Assembly: GCA_036405815.1 (NCBI GenBank)
Contig: DASWWX010000057.1
Location: 62,001-126,000 of the forward strand
Direction of reading: 5' to 3'
DNA: 64,000 nt
Source: Solimonas sp036405815
Lineage (GTDB): Bacteria > Pseudomonadota > Gammaproteobacteria > Nevskiales > Nevskiaceae
Shown here piece by piece: positions 24,503 to 33,710 of the stretch. The notes beneath the pieces are model-generated. The model searched no databases and had not been told where the DNA came from. It saw nothing but the letters and a program-made list of their open reading frames with translations. The first letter of the stretch is position 1, and every line of letters starts with the position of its first letter. Both the position numbers and the translations under genes were made by a program.

Positions 24503-26128
24503 ATGAAAAGAACCGGAAAGCGCTACCGGCCCGGCCGTGCGGCGAGCGACTACGACGTCATCGTCATCGGCTCGGGCATCGGCGGGCTGTGCAGCGCCGC
24601 GCTGTTGTCCAAGCTCGGCAGCAAGGTCTGCGTGCTGGAGCAGCACTACACGGCCGGCGGCTTCACGCACTCCTACGAGCGCGAAGGCTACGAGTGGGAC
24701 GTCGGCGTGCACTACGTCGGCGAGGTACACAAGCCGCACGCGGCGCTGCGCCGCATCTTCGACGTGATCTCCGACGGCCAGCTGAAATGGGCGGAGATGG
24801 ACCGCGTCTACGACCGCATCATCGTCGGCGGTCGCCGCTACGATTTCGTCGCCGGGCGCGACAACTTCGCCGCGGAACTGAAGAAGCACTTCCCGGACGA
24901 GGCGGCGGCGATTGACGCCTACATCGACACCGTGATGCGCGTTGCGCGCAGCATGAAGACCTACTTTGCTGGCCAGGCGATGCCGCCGCTGATGGCGCGC
25001 ATGTACGAAAAGGTGCGGCCGTTCCGCGTGCCGCGCGAATGCTTCATGTCCACGCGCGAGGTGATGGAGGCGCTGACCCAGAACCAGGAACTGATCGCGG
25101 TGCTGACCGGGCAGTGGGGCGACTACGGCCTGCCGCCGCGCGACGCGGCGTTCATCATGCATGCCTCGGTCACCAAGCATTACTTCGACGGCGGCTGCTA
25201 CCCGGTCGGCGGCTCATGGAAGATAGCCGACACGATCATTCCGGTGATCCGCAGCAACGGCGGCGAGGTCTTCACCTACGCCAAGGTCAAGCAGATTCGG
25301 GTCGAGAACCACCGCGCGGTCGGCGTCGAGATGGAAGACGGCAGCCGCATCACGGCGAAGTCCGTCATCAGCAACGCCGGCGCGCGCATCACCTTCGAGA
25401 AGCTGCTGCCGCAGGCCGCGCGCGAGCGTCACGGCTACCCGGTCAAGCTGCGCGAAGTGAAGCCCTCGCACGGCCACCTGTGCCTGTATGCCGGCTTCAA
25501 GGGCACGGCGCAGGAGCTGAACATCCCGCGCACCAATCTCTGGGTGTACCCGGACGCCGATCACGAAGGCAACATGCAGCGCTTCCTCGACGATCCGCTG
25601 ACGACGCTGCCGATGGTCTACATCTCGTTCCCGTCGGCCAAGGACCCGGACTGGGATAAGAACTACCCAGGCAAGAGCACGGTGGAAGTGATCACGCTTG
25701 GGCGCTACGAGTGGTTCGCCAAGTGGGCGGGCGAGACCTGGAACCAGCGCGGCGAGGAGTACGAGGCGCTGAAGCAGCAATTCACCGACCGCCTGCTGGC
25801 GGCGCTGTATCGCCAGATGCCGCAGCTCGAGGGCAAGCTCGACTACTGCGAGCTGTCGACGCCGCTGTCCACCGAGTGGTTCAACATGTATCCCAACGGC
25901 GAGATTTATGGCCTGGACCACGATCTGCGGCGTTTCGAGCAGAAGTGGCTGCATCCGGTGACGCCGGTCAAGGGCCTGTACATGACCGGTCAGGACGTCG
26001 TCACCGCCGGTGTCGGCGGCGCGCTGCTCGGCGGTGTGATGACCGCCGCGGCGATGCAGGGCCGCCACGCTGATCGTGTGTTCAAGCTGCTGAAGCAGTG
26101 GCAGCCGCCCGCGGAATCGCTGCACTAA
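24503..26128 (+). CDS. FAD-dependent oxidoreductase, CrtI/retinol-saturase type
   Basis: A 541-aa flavoprotein. The dinucleotide-binding motif is VIGSGIGGLCSAALLSKLG (about residues 20-38), followed by the acidic ribose-binding end LEQHYTAGG. The C-terminal FAD contact is GLYMTGQDVVTAGVGGALLGG. The family covers phytoene desaturases, carotene isomerases and all-trans-retinol 13,14-reductase; the YEWDVGVHYVGEV segment fits the retinol-saturase-like branch. The substrate here is unknown; a polyprenoid or sterol double bond is possible. Preceded by an SDR in the same unit. Confidence 0.87.
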   Translation: MKRTGKRYRPGRAASDYDVIVIGSGIGGLCSAALLSKLGSKVCVLEQHYTAGGFTHSYEREGYEWDVGVHYVGEVHKPHAALRRIFDVISDGQLKWAEMDRVYDRIIVGGRRYDFVAGRDNFAAELKKHFPDEAAAIDAYIDTVMRVARSMKTYFAGQAMPPLMARMYEKVRPFRVPRECFMSTREVMEALTQNQELIAVLTGQWGDYGLPPRDAAFIMHASVTKHYFDGGCYPVGGSWKIADTIIPVIRSNGGEVFTYAKVKQIRVENHRAVGVEMEDGSRITAKSVISNAGARITFEKLLPQAARERHGYPVKLREVKPSHGHLCLYAGFKGTAQELNIPRTNLWVYPDADHEGNMQRFLDDPLTTLPMVYISFPSAKDPDWDKNYPGKSTVEVITLGRYEWFAKWAGETWNQRGEEYEALKQQFTDRLLAALYRQMPQLEGKLDYCELSTPLSTEWFNMYPNGEIYGLDHDLRRFEQKWLHPVTPVKGLYMTGQDVVTAGVGGALLGGVMTAAAMQGRHADRVFKLLKQWQPPAESLH

Positions 26129-26177
26129 GTCGTTTTTCGATGCTTTGGGCGGGGTGGGCGCGTACACTCCGCGCCCC

Positions 26178-27800
26178 ATGCTCGCCCTCCAAAACCTGAC
26201 GCTGCGCCGTCATACGCGCACGCTGCTCGAAAACGTCTCGGTCACGATCCACGCCGGCCAGCGCGTCGGCGTCGTCGGCAAGAACGGCGTCGGCAAGTCC
26301 ACGCTGTTCGCCGCGATCCGCGGCGAGCTGACACCGGATGGCGGCAAGGTGGATCTGTCGAGGAATGTCGTCGTCGCCAACGTCGCGCAGGAAACGCCGG
26401 CGCTGGAACAGCCGGCGATCGAGTACGCACTCGACGGCGACGTCGAGCTGCGCGCCGTCGAGGCACGGCTGCGCGAACTCGAACAGCGCATCGAGATGCA
26501 CCCCACCGACGCCGACGTCGAAGCGCTGGTGCAGGCCCACGATCGCCTGACGACGATCGACGGCTACGCCGCCAAGGCGCGCGCCGCGCAGCTGCTGCAC
26601 GGCCTCGGCTTCATTCCCAGTCAGCAGGAAAACCCGGTCGCCAGCTTTTCCGGCGGTTGGCGCATGCGTCTGAACCTGGCGCGGGCGCTGCTGCATCGCT
26701 CCGATCTGCTGCTGCTCGACGAGCCGACCAACCATCTCGACATGGACGCGGCGCTGTGGCTGCAGGAAGAGCTGGCCGTGTTCCGCGGCACGCTGCTGCT
26801 GATCTCGCACGATCGGGAGTTCCTCGACGCCGTATGCACGCACACGCTGCACCTGGAGCAGGCACGCGCGACGCTGTACGCCGGCAACTATTCGCAGTTC
26901 GAGCGCCAGCGCGCCGAGCGCCTGACGCAGCAGGCGCAGATCCACGCCAAGCAGCAGGAGAAGGTTGCGCACCTGCAGTCGTTCATCAACCGCTTCAAGA
27001 CCCACGCCAGCAAGGCGCGCCAGGCGCAGAGCCGCATCAAGGCGCTGGAGCGTATGGAACTGGTGGCGCCGGTGCTGGCGGAAAACGAGTTCGACTTCAG
27101 CTTCCGCAAGCCGGAAAAGGTGCCGAGCCCGCTGATCCACATCACGCACGGCGAGGTCGGCTACACCGGCAAGCCCTTGCTGAAAGGCCTGCGCCTGTCG
27201 CTGCAGCCGGGCGAACGCGTCGCGCTGCTCGGCGCCAACGGCGTCGGCAAGTCCACGCTGATGAAAAGCCTGGCCGGCGCGCAGGATTTTCTCGGCGGCG
27301 ACGTGATCCGCTCGCCGGACCTCAAGGTCGGCTACTACGCGCAGCACCAGCTCGAACAGCTCGACCCCAAGGCCAGCGGCTTCCTGCACCTGCGCCGCAT
27401 CGACCCGCGCGCCAGCGAGCAGGGCCTGCGCGACTACCTCGGACGCTTCGCCTTCCACGGCGACCGGCAGATGGAACCGATCGAGCCGTTCTCCGGTGGC
27501 GAGAAGGCGCGCCTGGCGCTGGCGCTGGTGGTCTACCAGCGCCCGAACCTGCTGCTGCTCGACGAGCCGACCAACCATCTCGATCTGGAAATGCGCCAGG
27601 CCCTGGAGATGGCGATCAACGACTATCCCGGCGCCGTCGTGCTGGTCAGTCACGACCGGCATCTGGTGCAGAACGTCTGCGACACCTTGTGGCGCGTCGC
27701 CAACGGCACCTGCGCGGTGTTCGACGGCGACCTCGACGACTACGCCGCGTGGCTGCGCGACGAGCGTCGCAAGGCGCAGCGCGCGATCAAGATCGCCTGA
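26178..27800 (+). CDS. ABC-F family ATPase (YheS-like)
   Basis: A 540-aa soluble protein with two ABC ATPase domains and no membrane segments. Domain 1 has Walker A GKNGVGKST, signature SFSGGWRMR and Walker B LLLLDEPTNHLD. An ABC-F linker rich in Gln/Lys (about 240-310) follows, then domain 2 with GANGVGKST, PFSGGEKAR and a second LLLLDEPTNHLD. These proteins act on ribosomes as translation factors. The ATG at 26178 begins at the first beta strand. Probably monocistronic, 49 bp after the FAD oxidoreductase. Confidence 0.94.
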   Translation: MLALQNLTLRRHTRTLLENVSVTIHAGQRVGVVGKNGVGKSTLFAAIRGELTPDGGKVDLSRNVVVANVAQETPALEQPAIEYALDGDVELRAVEARLRELEQRIEMHPTDADVEALVQAHDRLTTIDGYAAKARAAQLLHGLGFIPSQQENPVASFSGGWRMRLNLARALLHRSDLLLLDEPTNHLDMDAALWLQEELAVFRGTLLLISHDREFLDAVCTHTLHLEQARATLYAGNYSQFERQRAERLTQQAQIHAKQQEKVAHLQSFINRFKTHASKARQAQSRIKALERMELVAPVLAENEFDFSFRKPEKVPSPLIHITHGEVGYTGKPLLKGLRLSLQPGERVALLGANGVGKSTLMKSLAGAQDFLGGDVIRSPDLKVGYYAQHQLEQLDPKASGFLHLRRIDPRASEQGLRDYLGRFAFHGDRQMEPIEPFSGGEKARLALALVVYQRPNLLLLDEPTNHLDLEMRQALEMAINDYPGAVVLVSHDRHLVQNVCDTLWRVANGTCAVFDGDLDDYAAWLRDERRKAQRAIKIA

Positions 27801-27928
27801 GCGTTCTTCGGTTTGCGTGGCAGTCGACGACGCCGCCCAGAAAAGCGCCTGCCGCGTCGCCATCGGCGAAACGGCCGCCCATGCGGCCGTGGCGGCGAAT
27901 CAGTAACCGGGTTGATCCATACAAATGA

Positions 27929-27960
27929 ACGCGCGGCAAGCCTCGTGACTCGCCGCGCGT
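27929..27960. terminator. Possible hairpin between convergent ABC-F and TonB-receptor genes
   Basis: A 9-bp stem ACGCGCGGC / GCCGCGCGT with a 14-nt loop and no U-tract. It sits in the 187-bp gap between the two stop codons. Weak evidence. Confidence 0.3.
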
Positions 27961-27987
27961 CCGGGACGCGACGTCTGCGGTTTGGTC

Positions 27988-30384
27988 TCAGAAATCCATC
28001 GACACCGATACCGTGAAGGTTCGCGGCGCGCCCAGCACCAGATAGTTCGCGCCGGGGAAGCCGCCTGCCGAGGCCCAGTAGTCGCGATCCAGCAGGTTGT
28101 CGACGCGGGCGCGGAACGTCAGTTCCGTGGCGGCGGTTGGCAGCACGTAGCGCGTGCCGAGGTCGATGCGCGACCAGGACGGGATACGCGCGGTGTTGCT
28201 CTCCGCCGCAGCCTGTTCCGCGGTGTAGACGAGGCGACCGTCGAGGCTGAGCCGGTCGACGAACGGCAGATCCCATTCGGCGCCGAGATTGGCCTGGCGG
28301 TTGGGCACGCCGATCGGTTCGTTGCCGTCATTGGCGCCGCCTTCGGTCTGGGTCAGCTCGGCCTGCAGCAGCGTGACGCCGCCGAGCACGCGGATGCCAT
28401 CCACCGGCTGACCGAACCAGGTGACTTCGATGCCCTGGTTGATCTGTTCGCCGTCCTCGTCGACGCGAACGCCGTCGAAGCGTGAGCTGGGCTGGTTGAT
28501 GCGGAACAGCGACAGCGTGGCGCCGAGCGTGCCGCCGTCGTACTTGGCGCCGACCTCGACCTGCTTCGACTTGAACGGATCGAAGACCTCGCCGGCGTTG
28601 GCGGGCGTGGTGCCGTTGACGTTCTGCGGCACGATGTCGCCGGGCACCAGGCTTTCGATGTAGTTCGCGTACAGCGACGTGGTCGGCGAGATCTTGTAGA
28701 CGATCGCGGCGATCGGCGTGACCGCGCTTTCGTCGTAGCGCGCGGCCGGGTCTTCGGCGCCGGTGTTGTAGTCGTAGCTGCGGTTCTCGATCGTCTGGTA
28801 TCGCGCGCCGACGGTCACCAGCAGGCGGCGCTCGAACAGCGACAAGGTATCGGCGAGCGCGATGCTGGAGGTTTCGGTCTTGGCCGTGGTCAGCGGATGA
28901 TTCAGATCGCCACCGGTGAAGAAGTCCGCGTTCGGCGGCGGTGCGTCGAAGGGTGCATACAGGTTGCCGGCGAAACCGGCGAAGCTGGAGAACGCGTAGG
29001 CGTTCTTCGAATCGCTCTCCAACGTGGTCGCCGACAGGCTGACGCGATGACCGACGCTGCCGGTGTCGAAGCTGGTGCGCAGGCCGATCTCGGCGGTGGT
29101 GATGCGATCCTCGCGCGCATTGTCGAAGCGATAGGACGAGGTGCTGCCGTCGCGGTTCGCGGTCGGGTTGGCGAGCACGTTGTTCTCTTCCGTGTTGCGC
29201 AGGCCGGTTGCCGCCCAGACGTGGGTGCGTTCGCCGAGGTCGTATTCGCCGCGGAAGGTGCCGAACAGGTCGCGCTCCTCGGTAAAGGTCCAGCGCTGTG
29301 CGAAGTTGCTGTCGGCAGCCGGCGGCTGCGGAATACCATCGCCCGGTGTCACGCTGGGGCGCGGCGCGTTGATGCGGTGATCCTGCCAGCCGATGTCTGC
29401 GGACAGGCGCAGGCGCGGGCTGCGGTAGTCGATGCCGAGCGAGGCGGCACCCAGTTCGCGGTCCTCGTCCTCGATGGCGCCGTCGCCATCGCGGCGCACG
29501 GCATTGCCGCGCACGCCGAATGCGCCGTCTGTCCCATAGCGGCGCGCCACGTCCACGGCCGAGTAGAGCTGGCCGTCGTTCTCGAAACCGAGCGTGAGGC
29601 GGTTGAGACCGCCGTCCGGCGCACGCTTGGGTACGACGTTGATCAATCCGCCGACGCCGCTGCCGGTCGGCGCCGCGCCATTGAGAAAGCTGTTGGCGCC
29701 GCGGAACACTTCCACGCGCTCGACGAACTCAGCCGCGAGGTATTGGCGCGGCAGGATGCCGTACAGGCCGTTGTAGGCCATGTCGTCGGAATAGACCGGG
29801 AAGCCGCGGATGAAATACAGCTCCTGGAAGTTGCCGAAACCGCGCGCGGTGCGCACCGCGGGATCGTTTTGCACGACGTCGGCGACGCTGCGCGCCTGCT
29901 GGTTCTTGATCAGCTCGGCCGTGTAGTTGGTGCTGCTGAACGGCGTGTCCATCATGTCGAGATTGCCGAACAGGCCGACGCGACCGCCGGTCGCGACCTG
30001 GCCGCCGGCATAGGCCTGCGGCAGTGCCACCTGCGAGCCGTTGGCGGTGACGACGATGGTGTCGAGCTGCGCCACCGCGTCGCTGCCGTACTCGCGGATC
30101 GCGAAGCGGTTGTCGCGCAGCGCGACGGCCTGTAGCCCGCTGCCGGCCAGCAGGGCGGCGAGCGCCTGTGCCGCGGTGTACTCGCCGTCGAGCGCGGGCG
30201 CATCGCGGTCCGGCAGGGTCGATATGTCGACGTCGAGTTCGATGCCGGCCTGACGTGCGGCCGCTGCCAGCGACTGCGAGAGTGGCTGTGCGGGCAGCTG
30301 CAGCGAAAAGCGCGCTTCGGATTGCGCAAGGGCGAGGGGGCTGACGAGCGCGGCAGCGATGAGCAGGGCCGGAAGGCGGCGCAT
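27988..30384 (-). CDS. TonB-dependent siderophore receptor with STN domain
   Basis: A 798-aa outer-membrane receptor for a ferric siderophore. Signal peptide (MRRLPALLIAAALVSPLALAQ), then an STN signalling domain (about 25-95), a TonB box region near DTIVVTANG, a plug domain with NFQELYFIRGFPVY, and a beta-barrel ending in an aromatic-terminated strand (VSVSMDF). The ATG at 30384 starts the signal peptide; the frame is open further up but only to a TTG. A Fur box lies 36-54 bp upstream. No FecI/FecR-type sigma or anti-sigma genes are adjacent, although the STN domain normally talks to them. Confidence 0.93.
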   Translation of the reverse strand: MRRLPALLIAAALVSPLALAQSEARFSLQLPAQPLSQSLAAAARQAGIELDVDISTLPDRDAPALDGEYTAAQALAALLAGSGLQAVALRDNRFAIREYGSDAVAQLDTIVVTANGSQVALPQAYAGGQVATGGRVGLFGNLDMMDTPFSSTNYTAELIKNQQARSVADVVQNDPAVRTARGFGNFQELYFIRGFPVYSDDMAYNGLYGILPRQYLAAEFVERVEVFRGANSFLNGAAPTGSGVGGLINVVPKRAPDGGLNRLTLGFENDGQLYSAVDVARRYGTDGAFGVRGNAVRRDGDGAIEDEDRELGAASLGIDYRSPRLRLSADIGWQDHRINAPRPSVTPGDGIPQPPAADSNFAQRWTFTEERDLFGTFRGEYDLGERTHVWAATGLRNTEENNVLANPTANRDGSTSSYRFDNAREDRITTAEIGLRTSFDTGSVGHRVSLSATTLESDSKNAYAFSSFAGFAGNLYAPFDAPPPNADFFTGGDLNHPLTTAKTETSSIALADTLSLFERRLLVTVGARYQTIENRSYDYNTGAEDPAARYDESAVTPIAAIVYKISPTTSLYANYIESLVPGDIVPQNVNGTTPANAGEVFDPFKSKQVEVGAKYDGGTLGATLSLFRINQPSSRFDGVRVDEDGEQINQGIEVTWFGQPVDGIRVLGGVTLLQAELTQTEGGANDGNEPIGVPNRQANLGAEWDLPFVDRLSLDGRLVYTAEQAAAESNTARIPSWSRIDLGTRYVLPTAATELTFRARVDNLLDRDYWASAGGFPGANYLVLGAPRTFTVSVSMDF

Positions 30385-30419
30385 GGGATTCTCAGTGGAG
30401 GCTGCGGACGGACTTGTCC

Positions 30420-30438
30420 GCAAGTGAGAATCATTATC
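30420..30438 (-). promoter_or_regulatory. Putative Fur box
   Basis: Minus-strand GATAATGATTCTCACTTGC matches 14 of 19 positions of the classical Fur box and lies just upstream of the TonB-dependent siderophore receptor. Iron repression of that receptor is the expected consequence. Confidence 0.75.
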
Positions 30439-30576
30439 GTATCGCGGCTGTCACGACTGCAAGCGGGGTCTGGGCTTTCGAGTTGATGCGGATCGGCTGG
30501 GCGCGCGGCCCTCGGCCGCCATGGGAAGCGTGCGAGCCCGTTTCGGCCGGCGCTGCGGCGCCGGCGCCGTAGCGCA

Positions 30577-31455
30577 CTAGCGCAGGTAGCGGTCGAGAAA
30601 ATCCAGCGATGCCTCGACCGCCGCGCCGTCGGCGAAGAAGCCGCTGATGTGGCCGTGCCCGCGGATCAGGAACAGTTCGTTGGTGACGCCGGCCGCGTCC
30701 AGTGCGGCCTTGTAGTGCAGGGCCTGTTCCTCCGGTACCAGATAATCGAGCGTCGCCTGATAGATGAAGACCGGCGGATCGGCGGCATCGACATGGCTGA
30801 CCGGCGAGGCTTCGCGGAAGGTCTCCGGCTTCTCATCGCGCGTGCCGCCGAGAAAGGCTGGCACCAGCCGGCCGCCCTCGTACAGCGACAGATCCGCCGG
30901 GGTGCCGCCGGCGACGATTGCGCGCACCCGCGTCTGCGGATCGCCCAATTTTGGGTCGTTCGCGATATGGCCGGCCAGGGCGGCCAGATGACCGCCGGCC
31001 GAGTAGCCGTAGGTGGCGATGCGCTGCGCGTCGATACCCTGCGCGGCGCCCGCGGGGCTGCGCATCCAGCGCAGCGCTTGCTGCACGTCCTCGAGTTGCG
31101 CCGGATAGATCCACGTCGGTACCAGGCGATAGGTCGTATTGACGACGAGGAAGCCCCGCGCCGCGATGCGTGTGGCGAGACGTTCGACCTGCTCGCGATC
31201 GCCGCGTTTCCACGCGCCGCCGTGAATCAGCAGCACGCTGGGAAACGGCCCCTTGCCTTGCGGGCGGTAGACGTCGAGTAGCAGCGACTGAGGCCAGTCT
31301 GGCGGCGTGAAGCGGATATCGCGGGTTACGTCGTAGCTGCCGGTCACGCGCGGCGGCGGCGGGCTGTCTGGCTTTCCAATGTGCCGGCTGCAGGCGCTCA
31401 GCAGTAGCGCGGTGGCGAGCAAAGCAGTGAGATGACAACGATTGGGGATAGGCAT
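30577..31455 (-). CDS. Alpha/beta hydrolase lipoprotein (esterase/lipase-like)
   Basis: A 292-aa predicted lipoprotein: signal peptide with lipobox LLLSAC at about residues 18-22. The hydrolase domain shows the oxyanion-hole HGGAW, the nucleophile elbow GYSAGG, and a C-terminal His in RGHGHISGFF, so the triad looks complete. The BD-FAE/hormone-sensitive-lipase-like pattern suggests carboxylesterase activity on a small ester in the cell envelope. It is divergent from the lipoprotein gene at 31573 and 121 bp away from the Fur box. Substrate unknown. Confidence 0.88.
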   Translation of the reverse strand: MPIPNRCHLTALLATALLLSACSRHIGKPDSPPPPRVTGSYDVTRDIRFTPPDWPQSLLLDVYRPQGKGPFPSVLLIHGGAWKRGDREQVERLATRIAARGFLVVNTTYRLVPTWIYPAQLEDVQQALRWMRSPAGAAQGIDAQRIATYGYSAGGHLAALAGHIANDPKLGDPQTRVRAIVAGGTPADLSLYEGGRLVPAFLGGTRDEKPETFREASPVSHVDAADPPVFIYQATLDYLVPEEQALHYKAALDAAGVTNELFLIRGHGHISGFFADGAAVEASLDFLDRYLR

Positions 31456-31572
31456 GTCGACTTGTACGCGGCGGCCGGCGATTCAGACGCCATGACGGCA
31501 GTCAAGACCGGGTCAGGCGTGGTTCATGGCGCGCGGCCGAAGCTCTCAGGAATTTACGGATGGAGCGTTTCG

Positions 31573-32202
31573 ATGATGAAGCAGATCGCGGGGGTCGCCA
31601 GTCTGGCGATGCTGTCGCTCGGTATGGCGGCCTGCGGCGAGCGTGCGCCACCGCCGACCGTCGATCCGCCGCTGCAGGACAGCACGCCGGCGGTGAACCC
31701 CGAGCCGATGCCGACGCCGCCGATGACGCCGCCGGCTCGGAACGAAGATGAGGGTGTGATCGGCTTCCATGGCTTCGGGCCGGCGCGCTTCGGCGACAAC
31801 GAGGAAGCGGTGCGCATGGCCTGGGGCCGACCGCTGGCGCTGTCCGGCAGCGAGCCTGAGTTCTGTGCCTACCTGCTGCCCGATCCGCGACCGCCGACCG
31901 GCGTCGCCATTGCCTTCATGCTGGTGGACGGGAAGCTGGCGCGGTATGACATCGACAGCGAGCGCTACGTCGCGCCCGGTGGCGGCCGTGTCGGCAGCAG
32001 TGTCGATCAGTTGGAGCAGCTGTACGAAGGCCGCATCTCGGTCGGGCCGCACAAGTATGTGGAGGGCGGCAAGGTGCTGATCGCCACGCCGCCGGAGGGC
32101 GGCGATGCGCGGCTGGTATTCGAGACCAACGCGCAGGGCGTGGTCCAGACCTGGCGCATCGGGGTGCCGCCGGGTGTGTACTACGTCGAGGGTTGTTCCT
32201 GA
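31573..32202 (+). CDS. Hypothetical lipoprotein
   Basis: A 209-aa protein of unknown family. Signal peptide with lipobox LGMAAC (Cys about 21), a Pro/Thr-rich linker (about 25-58) and a compact globular domain starting GVIGFHGFGPARFGDNEEAV that resembles small periplasmic domains found in many proteobacterial lipoproteins. The first of two tandem ATGs at 31573 has a GGAG site 7 nt upstream. Its last 22 bases overlap the 3' end of the SDR gene on the opposite strand. Confidence 0.75.
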   Translation: MMKQIAGVASLAMLSLGMAACGERAPPPTVDPPLQDSTPAVNPEPMPTPPMTPPARNEDEGVIGFHGFGPARFGDNEEAVRMAWGRPLALSGSEPEFCAYLLPDPRPPTGVAIAFMLVDGKLARYDIDSERYVAPGGGRVGSSVDQLEQLYEGRISVGPHKYVEGGKVLIATPPEGGDARLVFETNAQGVVQTWRIGVPPGVYYVEGCS

Positions 32203-33155
32203 CGCTGGGCGGATCGTTCGATCCAGGCCTGAGTCTCATCGAGCAGCCGCGCGGAAACCGCAGCGTCGGTGCTCTCGCTGCTGGCCTTCGCGACGCCGCA
32301 ATTGCGGTAGTAGGCGCCACCCTTCGCTGACGACGCCGTCGCGCACAGCAGCGTCGTCTGCGCGCCCTCTTCGGGCGTCAGCAGGAAGAAGCGTTCCACG
32401 AAGGCGAAGGCTTTGCGCAGGCGTTCCAGTGCCGGATTGCCTGCCAATCCCTTGTCGGCGATGTTGGTGAACACCGCACCCGGATGCAGGCAGTAGGCCT
32501 GTATACCGTCGGCGTCGAAACGACGCTGCAACTCGAATGTCGCATGCACCAGCGCCAGCTTCGAGTTGCCGTAGGCGACCCAGGAGTTGTACGGATCGTT
32601 GATGCCGAACAGGCCAGTGTTGCGGCCCTTGTCGTGCAGCATCGACACGACGTTGACGATGCGTGCGCCGCCGTGCGCGCGGGCCGTGCTCTGCAACAGC
32701 GGCAGCAGGCGCAGGGTCAGGTGCATCGTGCCGAGATAGTTCGTGCGCCAGTGCAGCTCGAAGCCGTCGGCGGTGAGTTTCGGCGTCTTCCATTGCGACA
32801 GCAGGTCGAGATGGATGCCGGCATTGTTGACCAGCACGTCGAGGCGCTCGCCCTGCGTGTCGCGATACCAGGCGACGAAGTGCTCGACCGATGCGGCGTC
32901 GGCGAGGTCCAGCGGCTGCGCGGTGATCGTGCCGCGGCCCGGTTCGCTCGCGATCGCAGCGCGCAGCTGCGCGGCGACGGTTTCGGTGTCGCGGCGTGTG
33001 GTGACGACCACGTCCGCGCCCCAGGCGGCGAGCGCGCGTGCCGTTTCAAAACCGATGGAACCCGGCGCGGTGCCGGTGACGATGATGCGCTGGCCGCGCA
33101 GATCGGTGCGTGACGCGAACGGAGCACGCACGATGAAGCGACGCAAGGCGCTCAC
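32181..33155 (-). CDS. SDR family oxidoreductase, last gene of the tes operon
   Basis: A 324-aa SDR of the retinol-dehydrogenase-like branch. The cofactor motif is TGTAPGSIG, a longer loop than the usual TGxxxGxG, followed by LVNNAGIH, NVVSML and the catalytic YGNSK. Its start codon overlaps the VOC gene stop by 4 bp (ATGA), so it is translationally coupled to the meta-cleavage operon above it. That placement suggests a role with a steroid-derived intermediate. The 3' end overlaps the convergent lipoprotein gene by 22 bp. Confidence 0.87.
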   Translation of the reverse strand: MSALRRFIVRAPFASRTDLRGQRIIVTGTAPGSIGFETARALAAWGADVVVTTRRDTETVAAQLRAAIASEPGRGTITAQPLDLADAASVEHFVAWYRDTQGERLDVLVNNAGIHLDLLSQWKTPKLTADGFELHWRTNYLGTMHLTLRLLPLLQSTARAHGGARIVNVVSMLHDKGRNTGLFGINDPYNSWVAYGNSKLALVHATFELQRRFDADGIQAYCLHPGAVFTNIADKGLAGNPALERLRKAFAFVERFFLLTPEEGAQTTLLCATASSAKGGAYYRNCGVAKASSESTDAAVSARLLDETQAWIERSAQRQEQPST

Positions 33156-33694
33156 GGCTGCGGATTCTCGAAGTCGACGACGGTCAGCGGCTGCGTGACG
33201 CCGTCCCAGCGACGCGACGCGAGCTCGCCGGCGGCGAAGCCTTCCGAGACCAGCGGCACCGCCTCGATGAATTCGTACAGCGGCCCCGATTCTTCAGGCA
33301 TCTCGAGGTAGGCGACGCGCACGACGCCGTTGCTGGCCTCGAACACCGGTCGCAGGCCGCGCGCGCTTGCGAGCGCGACGTCGCTGTCGAGATTCTGCGA
33401 ATGCCAGGCGATGTGATGCAGGCCGGCGCGCGGCCGGCCGTCGTCGTGCTGGTAAGGCGAGGGCGTGGTGCTGACCGCCTGGATCAGTTCGATCTGCAAG
33501 CCGTCCTGGTAAGACAGGCCGACATGCAGCTTCACGCTCGTCGGCTGGCCGCGATGCGTGCCGGTCATCGTCGTGTTGCGGTACACCGTCCACGGACCGA
33601 TGCCGTGCAGTTCGATCCAGCGCTGGATGCTCGCGTCGAGATCCTCGACGATGTAGGCCAGCTGCTTGATCGGGCCCCAGGCGTTCGGACTCAT
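33152..33694 (-). CDS. VOC-superfamily protein (Glyoxalase_4-like)
   Basis: A 180-aa protein with one vicinal-oxygen-chelate unit (IKQLAYIVEDLDASIQRW at the start, LHHIAWHSQNLD in the middle). Putative metal or acid residues are the His pair of GLHHIAWH and a late Glu in YEFIEA. It is too short and too divergent to be the two-domain extradiol dioxygenase TesB/HsaC; it is nearer to methylmalonyl-CoA epimerase-type proteins. It lies 16 bp after tesG and overlaps the following SDR. Its position makes it a candidate epimerase or isomerase for a steroid ring-cleavage product; this is inference. Confidence 0.83.
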   Translation of the reverse strand: MSPNAWGPIKQLAYIVEDLDASIQRWIELHGIGPWTVYRNTTMTGTHRGQPTSVKLHVGLSYQDGLQIELIQAVSTTPSPYQHDDGRPRAGLHHIAWHSQNLDSDVALASARGLRPVFEASNGVVRVAYLEMPEESGPLYEFIEAVPLVSEGFAAGELASRRWDGVTQPLTVVDFENPQP

Positions 33695-33710
33695 GGGGCT
33701 GTCTCAGCTG

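Noticed and set aside
33152..33694. The VOC protein as the missing extradiol dioxygenase TesB/HsaC
   Set aside because: At 180 aa with a single VOC unit it lacks the two-domain architecture and the HHE metal triad of type I extradiol dioxygenases.
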